49,547 nucleotides of DNA. Source: Oscillospiraceae bacterium. GTDB lineage: Bacteria > Bacillota > Clostridia > Oscillospirales > Ruminococcaceae. The notes below the pieces were generated by a model, which saw only the letters and a list, made by a program, of their open reading frames with translations, did no database searches and had not been told where the DNA came from. Of this stretch, positions 18,716 through 25,911 are shown piece after piece. The stretch is from NCBI GenBank assembly GCA_024684395.1, contig JAIKWY010000181.1:1-49547 (forward strand), given 5' to 3'. The translations under genes were made by a program, and so were the position numbers. The stretch's first letter is position 1. Each line of letters begins with the position of its first letter.

Positions 18716-18834
18716 AGAAATAGAACATAAGTTCTGCTTTGGGTTCTCTCACCTGTGCGGCAGCGTCTTACGATCAGGACGCCGGTCGGGCAGGGAGGGC
18801 AGGGACGTGTTCTGGTCGGGCGCAGGTCGGATGC

Positions 18835-19237
18835 GGGGATCGTGCGGCGAGGGCTGACATCACATTTCCACTCGGGATGTCATGCGGATGCTGTGCGGTG
18901 CGATCCACGGAGCGGGGCTGCGGTGGTTTTGCTTTGGATGAGGAACATAGGTTCCCGGCGGTTTTCGCTGTGCAGCAGAGTTTTACGGACAAAACACCGG
19001 CTGGGCAGGGGCGGGGGATGTTCCGGATCCGGTTCAGGTCGGTTCGGGGATCGTGCGGCGAGGGCTGACATCACATTTCCACTCGGGATGTCATGCGGAT
19101 GCTGTGCGGTGCGATCCAAGGGCGGGGCTGCGGTGGTTTTTGCTTTGGATGAGGAACATAGGTTCCGGCGGTTTTCGCTGTGCAGCAGAGTTTTACGGAC
19201 AAAACACCGGCTGTGCAGGGGGCGGGGGAGGTTCCGG
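18835..19237. repeat. Two tandem copies of a 211-bp hairpin-rich unit
   Basis: Copy 1 starts at 18835 and copy 2 at 19046 (offset 211). About 190 bases are nearly identical. Each copy contains a TGACATC..GATGTCA stem, a GGAACATAGGTTCC palindrome and a GTTTTACGGACAAAAC stem-loop. Frames are open on both strands, but they are Arg/Gly- or Pro/Ser-rich and show no protein pattern. I see no gene between 18672 and 19492. Confidence 0.85.
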
Positions 19238-19492
19238 TCTGAGGGCGTTTGGTGGGTGTATCATCTGTCTGCATACAAAAGCGGTTCAGCTGACGCTTTG
19301 GGATGCGGGAGATATGGACGAAAGCCGGGTGACGGCTTAGGGCGTGACTGCCCGGAGCGGGTGATCCGGCTGTAACATGGGAACGGGAACATAGTGCCCT
19401 GGCGGCTTGCTGTGCGGTGAGCGGGGGGACGGTGTTCTGTTTTTTGGCAAAGAAAAGGAACATATGTTTGTAAAGCAGATAGGAGGGCAGAC

Positions 19493-19828
19493 ATGGAAAA
19501 GATGATCCAGGAATATGAACAGTGCCGGGTGCTGCTGGAGCGCCGGATGCGGCAGATCGCTGCTGCATTGCAGGATCCGGGTCTGCGCACCAGGGAGCGG
19601 GAGGCTTTGGAGCGGCGGCGGGAGCTGCTGATGTATGAGCGGTTCGACCTGCTCCATGCGATCCGGGAGATGAAGGAACATCTGCACAGCGAGGAGGGCA
19701 CGGATGGCAAGAAGAACAGACCGGGAGGTAAACGAGCTTCTGACAAGAGATATGCTGGGGGTGCAGGGCGGAAACCGGGGGCAGCTCGCTCTTGCAAGAG
19801 AGGCGCTGCGGGACGTGCTGCGCAATGA
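19493..19828 (+). CDS. Small coiled-coil protein upstream of a sigma-like factor
   Basis: The first about 75 residues (MEKMIQEYEQCRVLLERRMRQ ... YERFDLLHAIREMKEHLHSEE) are strongly helical and charged and look like a genuine coiled-coil protein. The last about 36 residues overlap the next gene in another frame and are basic low complexity. The ATG follows a GGAGGG site at 19482-19487. The overlap with the region 4 protein by 125 bases suggests translational coupling. Function unknown; possibly a partner or anti-sigma-type modulator of the following protein. Confidence 0.6.
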   Translation: MEKMIQEYEQCRVLLERRMRQIAAALQDPGLRTREREALERRRELLMYERFDLLHAIREMKEHLHSEEGTDGKKNRPGGKRASDKRYAGGAGRKPGAARSCKRGAAGRAAQ

Positions 19829-20021
19829 GCTGACCGACCGGCAGCGGCAGATCGTTCTGATGCGCTACTATGAGGAGCAGCGCCCGATCGACATTGCACG
19901 GCGGCTGGGTGTGGCGCCATCGACGGTCACACGCTCCCTGCAGCGGTCACGGTGCAGGATCTATCGCTGTATGCGGTTCTATTTTGACTACAGGCGGATG
20001 CGCATGGGAGAGGATGACTGA
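19704..20021 (+). CDS. Sigma-70 region 4-like DNA-binding protein
   Basis: 105 residues. A helical N-terminus (ALAREALRDVLRNEL) is followed by LTDRQRQIVLMRYYEEQRPIDIARRLGVAPSTVTRSLQRSRCRIYR (about residues 44-88), a clear region 4 helix-turn-helix. There is no region 2, so it cannot be a complete sigma factor. Such proteins occur as phage-type late regulators or split sigma partners. It overlaps the coiled-coil gene and ends before a bidirectional terminator at 20032-20063. Confidence 0.8.
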   Translation: MARRTDREVNELLTRDMLGVQGGNRGQLALAREALRDVLRNELTDRQRQIVLMRYYEEQRPIDIARRLGVAPSTVTRSLQRSRCRIYRCMRFYFDYRRMRMGEDD

Positions 20022-20031
20022 TCTCATGCAG

Positions 20032-20063
20032 AAAACTCCCCAAGCGTGGACTTGGGGAGTTTT
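20032..20063. terminator. Bidirectional terminator
   Basis: 13-bp stem AAAACTCCCCAAG (20032-20044) / CTTGGGGAGTTTT (20051-20063). It serves the region 4 gene on the plus strand and tRNA-Gln on the minus strand. Confidence 0.9.
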
Positions 20064-20079
20064 GACGGCTCATGCCGTA

Positions 20080-20154
20080 TGGTTGGAGTAGCTGGATTCG
20101 AACCAGCGAATGACGGAGTCAAAGTCCGTTGCGTTACCGCTTGGCTATACCCCA
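20080..20154 (-). tRNA. tRNA-Gln (anticodon TTG)
   Basis: 75-nt cloverleaf on the minus strand with 3' CCA encoded. Acceptor TGGGGTA / TACTCCA (one G-U), anticodon stem ACGGA / TCCGT with loop CTTTGAC giving TTG, and T arm GCTGG-TTCGAAT-CCAGC. A perfect promoter lies upstream at 20166-20194. Confidence 0.97.
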
Positions 20155-20165
20155 GTCTGTATATC

Positions 20166-20194
20166 AGTATACCATAAATTGCGGCGTTTGTCAA
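20166..20194 (-). promoter_or_regulatory. Promoter of tRNA-Gln
   Basis: Minus strand TTGACA (20194-20189), 17-base spacer, TATACT (20171-20166), 11 bases before the mature tRNA. Confidence 0.92.
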
Positions 20195-20369
20195 GTTTTT
20201 GGAGATGGACATGGGGCGGGGCTGCTGCATATCATGCAGGGAAGGGAAAACTGCATCCGGCTGTATAATCGCCGGGGTGCGGTACCATACTATCAGCGGG
20301 AATGGTCATGCTGTTCCGTATCATGCAGATCTCATCAGGCAGAGGTCTGAAAGAAAAGGGAGTGCTTGT

Positions 20370-20717
20370 ATGTCAGTCAAACGTGGTGATATTTACTATG
20401 CCGATCTCAGTCCGGTCGTGGGCTCTGAACAGGGTGGTATCCGACCGGTACTTATTGTACAGAATGATGTCGGGAACCGTCACAGCCCTACGGTCATCGC
20501 TGCGGCGATCACGAGCCGCCTTGACAAGGCAAAGCTGCCGACGCATATCTCGCTCGATGCAGCGACATGCGGCTTGCAGAAGGACAGTATCGTCCTCCTT
20601 GAACAGATCCGGACGATCGACAAGCGGCGGCTCAAGGATAAGATGGGGTCGATCGACAGGGATTCCATGACGAAGGTGGATAATGCGCTTTCGATCAGTT
20701 TTGGATTGAGGGCTTGA
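20370..20717 (+). CDS. mazF: MazF/PemK-family endoribonuclease toxin
   Basis: 115 residues, full length for the EndoA/NdoA type. [31 protein letters not shown] (residues 3-33), the [10 protein letters not shown] strand, LPTHISL, and [18 protein letters not shown] are all present, including the catalytic Arg in GGIRPV and the conserved Ser/Thr in ITS. The start ATG at 20370 follows AAAAGGGAG. No MazE-like antitoxin is encoded in the 200 bases upstream, which hold the divergent tRNA-Gln promoter. In Bacillus the antitoxin gene lies directly upstream, so this copy appears orphan or has a distant partner. Confidence 0.94.
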   Translation: MSVKRGDIYYADLSPVVGSEQGGIRPVLIVQNDVGNRHSPTVIAAAITSRLDKAKLPTHISLDAATCGLQKDSIVLLEQIRTIDKRRLKDKMGSIDRDSMTKVDNALSISFGLRA

Positions 20718-20749
20718 TGAATGTGAGGGGACTGCTTGGAGGAGAGGTG

Positions 20750-21060
20750 TGCAGAGGGGGAGCTCGTTTGTCGCCGCTGAGCGGCGAGGAAAAGCAGCCT
20801 CGGAAGGCAGGGGAGGGGACGCGCTCTTTTGCAGCCGCACCCTCTTTCAAAAACAGTCCACTGGACTGTTTTTGAAATTCACCCCTTGCATTGGCTTTGC
20901 ATAAGCGACCAGCGGCGCTCGTTCCTCGCTGGCTGTCTGCTTACGCCTTCGGGCTCAGGAGATTTCGCCGTCTGCGGACGGCGACCAAGGGGCTCTGCCC
21001 CTTGGATCCCTGCAAACTTTTTTTACGGAAAAAAGTTTGATCAAAAAAACGAGGTTGGGG
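20750..21060. repeat. Dispersed multi-hairpin repeat (family B, copy 2)
   Basis: Same hairpin chain as 17029-17292, with an extra inserted stretch after CACCCCTTGCA (about 20890-20960, itself hairpin-rich). It ends CAAACTTTTTTTACGG, GTTTGATCAAAAAAA, GGTTGGGG. No gene. Confidence 0.8.
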
Positions 21061-21170
21061 TCACGTAATGGGGAAAGTTTGATCAAAAAAAACGAGGTTG
21101 GGGTTGCGTAATGGGGAAAGTTTGATCAAAAAACGAGGTTGGGGGTTGCGTAATGGGGAAAGTTTGATCA
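21032..21170. repeat. 42-43-bp tandem repeat (about 3.3 copies)
   Basis: AAAGTTTGATC starts at 21032, 21074, 21117 and 21159. Each unit continues with an A-run, CGAGGTTGGGG and CGTAATGGGG. The unit is the terminal part of the family B element, amplified in tandem just upstream of spoIIP. Confidence 0.9.
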
Positions 21171-21258
21171 TAAAAATCATCTCAGGTTTTGGGGTGGATG
21201 CATGAAATGGATGAAGAGCTGCATAGACTGTACCAAACACGTATCGGGAGGTGCGGAC

Positions 21259-22320
21259 ATGCAGCGGAGGTTCATGATCTATGCGGCGGTGCTGCTCGTC
21301 GGCAGTGTGGGGCTGGTTCGGCTGTCGCCGCTGCTGGGGAGTGCGGCGCCGGAGCGGTTTTCGACGTCTGCGGAGGAGCCTGCGTTCTTTCTCTCGCATG
21401 GGTTCGGCGATGCAGAGCCTACAGAGCCGGTGCCGACGGAGACGCTTCCGGCGGTACAGGTACAGGTTTCTGCGGATCCGGGTCCGAAGCCCTATCCGGA
21501 GGTATGGGATCTGTCCGGCGGGGCGGTGGAGCGGATGAGCTACGGGCATTATTCCGGGGAGAAATTCTTCGACCTCGACACGGTGGGGCAGGTGCAGAAT
21601 CTGACATCTGTCACGAATGAGGTATTACAGGCGGAGAGCCGCCGCTTGCCGGAGTTCCGGATCGTAGCAGACGGTACGCCGGAGGTGCTCATCATGCACA
21701 CGCACACGACGGAGAGCTTTGAGCCCTATGAACGGGATGCCTATGATGCGTCATTCAACTATCGGACGACGGATCCGACCCGGAACATGGTGATGGTGGG
21801 GGAGCACATTGCGGCGGGGCTGGAAGCGGCGGGGATCGGTGTTATCCACAGTGATGTCATCCACGATTATCCGTCCTACACGGGCTCGTATGCACGGAGT
21901 GCGGAGACGGTCAAGGGCATTCTGGCGCAGTATCCGACCATCAAGGTGGTGCTGGACATTCACCGGGATGCCATCGGCGGGAACGGGATCATCAAGCAGC
22001 CGACGGTCACCATTGACGGGCGGAAGTCGGCGCAGGTGATGATCATATCCGGGTGCGATGACGGGACGATGGGGATGCCGGACTATATGCAGAATTTCCG
22101 CTTTGCATCGCTCTTGCAGCAGCAGATGGAGACGGACTTTCCGGGGCTGACACGTCCGGTCTTATTTGACTATCGGAAATACAATCAGGATCTCACGACG
22201 GGCAGCTTGCTGATCGAGGTGGGGACGCACGGGAACACGATCGAGCAGGCGGGGTATGCGGGGGATCTGATCGGGCAGTCGCTGGCACGGGCACTGTGCA
22301 GTCTGAAGGAGGAAACATGA
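21259..22320 (+). CDS. spoIIP: Stage II sporulation protein P (SpoIIP)
   Basis: Membrane-anchored amidase/endopeptidase that degrades septal peptidoglycan with SpoIID and SpoIIM during engulfment. About 353 residues: N-terminal anchor FMIYAAVLLVGSVGLV, a Thr/Pro/Glu linker, and the amidase domain (about 150-350) with VLIMHTHTTESF, VVLDIHRDAIGGNG and LLIEVGTHGNTIEQA, which supply zinc ligands and catalytic Glu. An upstream in-frame ATG at 21202 exists, but 21259 has GGGAGGTG 5 bases upstream. It overlaps the next gene by 4 bases (ATGA). Its presence suggests a spore-forming lineage. Confidence 0.94.
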   Translation: MQRRFMIYAAVLLVGSVGLVRLSPLLGSAAPERFSTSAEEPAFFLSHGFGDAEPTEPVPTETLPAVQVQVSADPGPKPYPEVWDLSGGAVERMSYGHYSGEKFFDLDTVGQVQNLTSVTNEVLQAESRRLPEFRIVADGTPEVLIMHTHTTESFEPYERDAYDASFNYRTTDPTRNMVMVGEHIAAGLEAAGIGVIHSDVIHDYPSYTGSYARSAETVKGILAQYPTIKVVLDIHRDAIGGNGIIKQPTVTIDGRKSAQVMIISGCDDGTMGMPDYMQNFRFASLLQQQMETDFPGLTRPVLFDYRKYNQDLTTGSLLIEVGTHGNTIEQAGYAGDLIGQSLARALCSLKEET

Positions 22321-22622
22321 AGGGACGCATCCGGCGGATCTTTGCGGGCATGATGATCCATCTTGTGGTCAGCTTCACGGTGCTGGCGGGTATTCGGGTC
22401 TATCAGCAGAGCTACAACACGACGCACCGGGAGCAGATCCGGATGGCGAGCCTGAGTGTGGAACCGTCACGGGCAGAGCTTCGGGTGCTCGGGCGGAGCT
22501 GCGTGGTGTCGCTTGATGAGCTGCGGGAGGACAGTATGCTGTACTATGCGGCGTATTTTCTGACGGATGGGGCGGTGCATGGGTGGGTGCTCGCTGTGCA
22601 TGAGTTCATGGATTTGTTATAA
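22317..22622 (+). CDS. Small single-pass membrane protein following spoIIP
   Basis: 101 residues: basic MKGRIRRIFAG, one hydrophobic helix (about 11-28), then an extracytoplasmic region with no motif I recognise (ends DGAVHGWVLAVHEFMDLL). The ATG overlaps the spoIIP stop as ATGA and follows GGAGG at 22308-22312, so it is co-translated with spoIIP. A sporulation link is inferred from that only. Confidence 0.7.
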   Translation: MKGRIRRIFAGMMIHLVVSFTVLAGIRVYQQSYNTTHREQIRMASLSVEPSRAELRVLGRSCVVSLDELREDSMLYYAAYFLTDGAVHGWVLAVHEFMDLL

Positions 22623-22652
22623 TTTATTCACGGAATATTTATAGAATGCCTA

Positions 22653-22681
22653 TTGCAAAAAGTGCATTTTTCTGGTATAAT
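22653..22681 (+). promoter_or_regulatory. Promoter of tRNA-Arg
   Basis: TTGCAA (22653-22658), 17-base spacer, TATAAT (22676-22681) with an extended TGG before the -10. Confidence 0.85.
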
Positions 22682-22719
22682 TATAAAAGCTGTGAGAGCG
22701 CATACTCTCCGGCAGAAAC

Positions 22720-22793
22720 GTGCCTGTAGTTTAGATGGATAGAATAGAGGACTCCGACTCCTCAGATCGCAGGTTCAAGTCCTGTCAGGCACA
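22720..22793 (+). tRNA. tRNA-Arg (anticodon CCG)
   Basis: 74-nt cloverleaf. Acceptor GTGCCTG / CAGGCAC pairs perfectly, anticodon stem GAGGA / TCCTC has loop CTCCGAC (CCG, reads CGG), and the T arm is GCAGG-TTCAAGT-CCTGT. The 3' CCA is not encoded. Confidence 0.95.
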
Positions 22794-22811
22794 TCGGTTT
22801 TGGAAGCGTTG

Positions 22812-22833
22812 AGGGGAGCAGTTCTCCCCTTTT
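22812..22833 (+). terminator. Terminator after tRNA-Arg
   Basis: AGGGGAG (22812-22818) / CTCCCCT (22824-22830) followed by TTTT. Confidence 0.75.
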
Positions 22834-22861
22834 CGTTTCTGTAGGGGATATTGCCCTGATC

Positions 22862-23091
22862 TGGTCAAGGTGCATTTACAACGCGAGTTCTGTAAGGCTT
22901 TTGACGATCATTTTTCGGTCAAAGCGAACTCACAACGCGAGTTCTGCGCCATGACCCAAAATGGAACCCCGCCCGCGTCTGTCAGCGGGGACTCCCCATT
23001 ACATGACTTTTCCGGTCAAGGTGCATTTACAACGCGAGTTCTGCGCCATGACCAAAAATGGAACCCCGCACGCGTCTGCCCGCGGGGACTC
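22862..23091. repeat. Short interspersed repeats between two tRNA genes
   Basis: ACAACGCGAGTTCTG occurs three times (about 22877, 22932, 23027), and TGCGCCATGACC..AAAATGGAACCCCGC with a GCGGGGACTCCCC partner occurs twice. The second half of the block (from GGTCAAGGTGCATT, 22862 and 23013) largely repeats the first. No convincing gene. Confidence 0.75.
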
Positions 23092-23096
23092 CCCGC

Positions 23097-23173
23097 CGGG
23101 ATGTAGCTCAGTTTGGTAGAGTGCCTGCTTTGGGAGCAGGATGCCGCAGGTTCGAGTCCTGTCATCCCGACCA
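23097..23173 (+). tRNA. tRNA-Pro (anticodon TGG)
   Basis: 77-nt cloverleaf with CCA encoded: acceptor CGGGATG / CATCCCG, anticodon stem CCTGC / GCAGG with loop TTTGGGA, and T arm GCAGG-TTCGAGT-CCTGT. It is followed by a terminator-like hairpin (ATGCGC..GCGCAT, TTTTT) at about 23191-23228. Confidence 0.97.
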
Positions 23174-23271
23174 GCAGCCGAAGGCTGCGCCAGATGCGCT
23201 CCGGGTTTTGGCTCGGGGCGCATTTTTCGTGCCCGCATTGGGGGCGCGGTAATTGCATAATGTATATAGCT

Positions 23272-23312
23272 ATGGCTTAGATACGCGTTTCCGGGGCATC
23301 TAAGCCATTTTT
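23272..23312. terminator. Terminator between tRNA-Pro and the transglutaminase gene
   Basis: ATGGCTTAGAT (23272-23282) / ATCTAAGCCAT (23298-23308) followed by TTTTT. The same ATGGCTTAGAT stem is reused at 29911-29953. Confidence 0.8.
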
Positions 23313-23420
23313 GTGCCAACTCGGGGTTCAGGATTCCTGGTCGAGGATGCCGCTCCAGTAGTCGTCGATCAGGCGGTCGGCTTTCCGGCGTTCGGTGTCG
23401 AATGCCTCCTTCAGAGTTTT

Positions 23421-24449
23421 TTACAACCAATTGAAAAGCGAATAGTCCAGAGCGGGGACAAAGAAAATGTTGATCTCATTTCGCTTGGGATCGAAGCCGA
23501 TGACATAATTGCTGATCGGCTTGTGGATGCTCAGCGTCAGAACATCGAGGATATAATCCAGCACCTGCTGCTTGTTCTCAAAACGCTCCTCCATGCCGCT
23601 GACGGTGAAGCGCAGTATGTTCTTCTTGATATTCTCCAGAATGAGTTTTTTCAGCTCCTGTTTGGTCTTGCATTGAAAGACCGGCGCTTCTCCCTGGATC
23701 ACACAGGGCGGAACTTCATTTCGGTCCCAGAAATGTGCCTTTTCGATCTGATCATCTGTCAGATTGAAATATTCATAGCATTTCTTCTGGGTCGCTTCAT
23801 AACAGTTGCTATCCCATGTGACATCGACATGACAGCAGCTTGCTTTGCTGAGCGCAACGATATTCCATGCATGACCTGCTTTTTTTTGCTCTTTACCGCC
23901 GATCGCCGATGCGGAGACTGTCAGGCAGGGAAGCCCTGCCAGATCGCTCAGGAATTTGAATGCTGCCGAATATCCGGCACAGACTGCTTTTTTGTCCAGC
24001 AGTGGCCCTAAGATCGAATAGATCCGGAAGGTCGTCACATTTTCATAATCATATTCATATTTGATATTGGTCATCAGATAATCATGCAGGATCAGTTCGA
24101 TCTCCGAAAGGGGGGCGTCTTTCGGGATCATGGCAAGTATCTTTTCGGTGACAGCTTTCAGCTGTTTATTGATGTTCCGCATTTCTGCATCCGAAAAACG
24201 GTAGGCGATCTCCACCTTGAGCTCTTCACCCATTATCCACATTTTACAGTTTGCCTGATCCAGATAGTAATACTCCGGGTAATCCAGATGAATGACCCGG
24301 TATACCTTGTTGATCGAATCCTTTCCCGTTCCTGCAAGTGAAACCTGAAACTCTTTCTTTCTGTGCTTCAGTGCATCTACAAATGCATCACAGATCCTTT
24401 TTTCAGGTGATGACAGCTTGTATAAATAATAATATTTGTTACTATTCAA
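23421..24449 (-). CDS. Cytoplasmic transglutaminase-fold protein
   Basis: 342 residues with no signal peptide. The papain-like triad of the transglutaminase-like family is complete: Cys157 in KKAVCAGYSAAF, His193 in AGHAWNIV, Asp209 in HVDVTWD. The N-terminal about 110 residues and C-terminal about 100 residues are not recognised. The only available start is a TTG at 24449 without a clear ribosome site. Bacterial members act as proteases, peptidoglycan-modifying or cross-linking enzymes. It is last in the minus-strand run after the kinase, PP2C and VWA genes, which suggests a possible effector of that phospho-signalling set. That link is inference. Confidence 0.8.
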   Translation of the reverse strand: MNSNKYYYLYKLSSPEKRICDAFVDALKHRKKEFQVSLAGTGKDSINKVYRVIHLDYPEYYYLDQANCKMWIMGEELKVEIAYRFSDAEMRNINKQLKAVTEKILAMIPKDAPLSEIELILHDYLMTNIKYEYDYENVTTFRIYSILGPLLDKKAVCAGYSAAFKFLSDLAGLPCLTVSASAIGGKEQKKAGHAWNIVALSKASCCHVDVTWDSNCYEATQKKCYEYFNLTDDQIEKAHFWDRNEVPPCVIQGEAPVFQCKTKQELKKLILENIKKNILRFTVSGMEERFENKQQVLDYILDVLTLSIHKPISNYVIGFDPKRNEINIFFVPALDYSLFNWL

Positions 24450-24723
24450 AATAAGAGGGAGCAGTATGGTTTATACTGCTCCCATTCCCTCCTATCCAAA
24501 GAATGTATATTTTGTGCGGCTGATCGTAGGATGGACAGAGCCGGTCTGCCATGGCAGCCGCATCGGGATCATGAGCGCAGATCCGTTTTCTTACGACCGA
24601 CGGATAAACGATCGGAAGAAAACTATGTGCTGCGCACGTCGGTTTTCGGCTTTGCTGCACAAGCCCCGTCTCATGCATTTCTGTGCGGGGGATCATTGAA
24701 TGAAGGACTATAAAGGGATGATA
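24450..24723 (-). other. Spacer with hairpin between kinase and transglutaminase genes
   Basis: An 11-bp hairpin GGGAGCAGTAT (24457-24467) / ATACTGCTCCC (24473-24483), followed on the minus strand by CTCTTATTTT, sits right before the transglutaminase start. It could end the kinase transcript or act as an attenuator. An 84-codon minus frame (24442-24696) has no recognisable pattern and is not called. Confidence 0.55.
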
Positions 24724-25887
24724 TCATCTTCCCATTTGACACCACGGGCACGACGGCATATTTCTGCTGTATTGATGCTTCGGGTTAACGGGGCAGCTTT
24801 TCACTTCCTCGGAGAACTTTTTCAAGGCGAAATACCAGTCACTTGCGCTTGGACGAACCGTTGGAGCAGACATGTATTTTCCATCACCGCTTTGGCGGCT
24901 CAGTTTGCTCACGTTTTCACCTGTCACAACAAAGGCACGTTCAAACAGATCCTGGAGCTCGCTTGAGATCACATCATAAGGCGGTGCATATTTCGGCGGC
25001 TGGAAGTGCAGGATCCGCTTGATCATTTCCGGCGCTTTGGAATAGACATATCTGTCTTTTTTGATGTTTTCTGCCCACGAGATATCCGTCTTGCTGACGC
25101 TGATGCTCGATGTTTTGTTGGCGGGATTGATCATCAGACCATAGGGATGGGCGCCGTTCATCAGAAGCTGGAAAATATGGATCGCCAGACCGAACAGGTC
25201 ACTTTCCTGATTGAATGACGGCTGCGGCAGGCTGTCCAGCTGTGCATTCTGGGCGATGACATATTCGTGCAGTTCCTTCGGAAGATATTCAGGTCTGCCG
25301 ACTACTGCCGGCATATAATCAACGACCTTTCGTCCTCTTACTTCCTTGGTACACTGCAGATGGAACGAGTCTGCATCTACCAGATACACGGTCCCCTTTT
25401 TGGTGCTGACCATGATATTCTTTGCATTGAAATCGCCAACGACACAATGCAGCTTATTGTGCATGATATTGACGGCAACACACAGGTTCTTGGCAATGAT
25501 GATCTTTTCTGCAAAAGAAAAATCACTTTTTGCCTTTTGGCTCTCAGAATAAGCACAATCAAGCGTTTCGTGACCGTTGATCTTCTGCATGATATAACCG
25601 CGGAAATGTCCGGAGGCGTCTATCAATGCGGCTTGCGGCCAAGTGATCTGTGCGGAGACTGCTTTGCGGAGATCAGCAGGGATGCTTTCGTATCTTTCTG
25701 CCATGTATGTGATCTTTTTTTCCAGCGCTTTCATTTTAGGTGCAGGAGTATTGTCGTGCAGCAGCTTTGCGACTTTGTCCGGATGTCCCTGAATATTACA
25801 GATGTCACCTTCTCCGCCTCGTGCCAGAACATTTTGCAAATCAATATAATAACTGTTTTTTCCGTAATGATCTTTAAAAAGCGCCAT
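24724..25887 (-). CDS. Divergent protein kinase with C-terminal zinc-ribbon-like tail (TerY-associated type)
   Basis: 387 residues from the ATG at 25887 (GGGGG about 8 bases upstream; an earlier ATG at 25902 lacks a site). Kinase landmarks: glycine loop LARGGEGDIC (21-30), VAKLL with Lys41, catalytic loop VVGDFNAKNIMV (Asp152, Asn157; GDFN replaces HRDLK), and DADSF (Asp171) in place of DFG. The C-terminus CPVNPKHQYSRNMPSCPWC has the spacing of a zinc ribbon. This matches the YegI/TerY-associated kinase group. It sits 24 bases after the PP2C gene, and together they would set the phosphorylation state of a shared target such as the VWA proteins. Confidence 0.88.
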   Translation of the reverse strand: MALFKDHYGKNSYYIDLQNVLARGGEGDICNIQGHPDKVAKLLHDNTPAPKMKALEKKITYMAERYESIPADLRKAVSAQITWPQAALIDASGHFRGYIMQKINGHETLDCAYSESQKAKSDFSFAEKIIIAKNLCVAVNIMHNKLHCVVGDFNAKNIMVSTKKGTVYLVDADSFHLQCTKEVRGRKVVDYMPAVVGRPEYLPKELHEYVIAQNAQLDSLPQPSFNQESDLFGLAIHIFQLLMNGAHPYGLMINPANKTSSISVSKTDISWAENIKKDRYVYSKAPEMIKRILHFQPPKYAPPYDVISSELQDLFERAFVVTGENVSKLSRQSGDGKYMSAPTVRPSASDWYFALKKFSEEVKSCPVNPKHQYSRNMPSCPWCQMGR

Positions 25888-25911
25888 ATGGTATGCCCCC
25901 ATTTCTATAGA

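Noticed and set aside
18755-19375. 206-codon ORF across the 211-bp tandem repeats
   Set aside because: The two copies are read in different frames with no conserved protein; Arg/Gly-rich composition is just the DNA composition.
20022-20369. Possible MazE antitoxin upstream of mazF
   Set aside because: The plus-strand frames run through tRNA-Gln and its promoter and show no ribbon-helix-helix or AbrB-like pattern.
18687-23173. Prophage or integrative element between the sigma-like gene and the tRNAs
   Set aside because: No integrase, capsid, terminase or matching att repeats at the tRNA ends; spoIIP and tRNAs argue for core chromosome.
23058-23252. Small ORF across tRNA-Pro (reads DVAQFGRVPALGAGCRRFESC)
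   Set aside because: This is the well-known artefact of translating a tRNA gene.
24442-24696. 84-codon minus-strand frame between kinase and transglutaminase genes
   Set aside because: No ribosome site, no recognisable pattern, and it overlaps a terminator-like hairpin.
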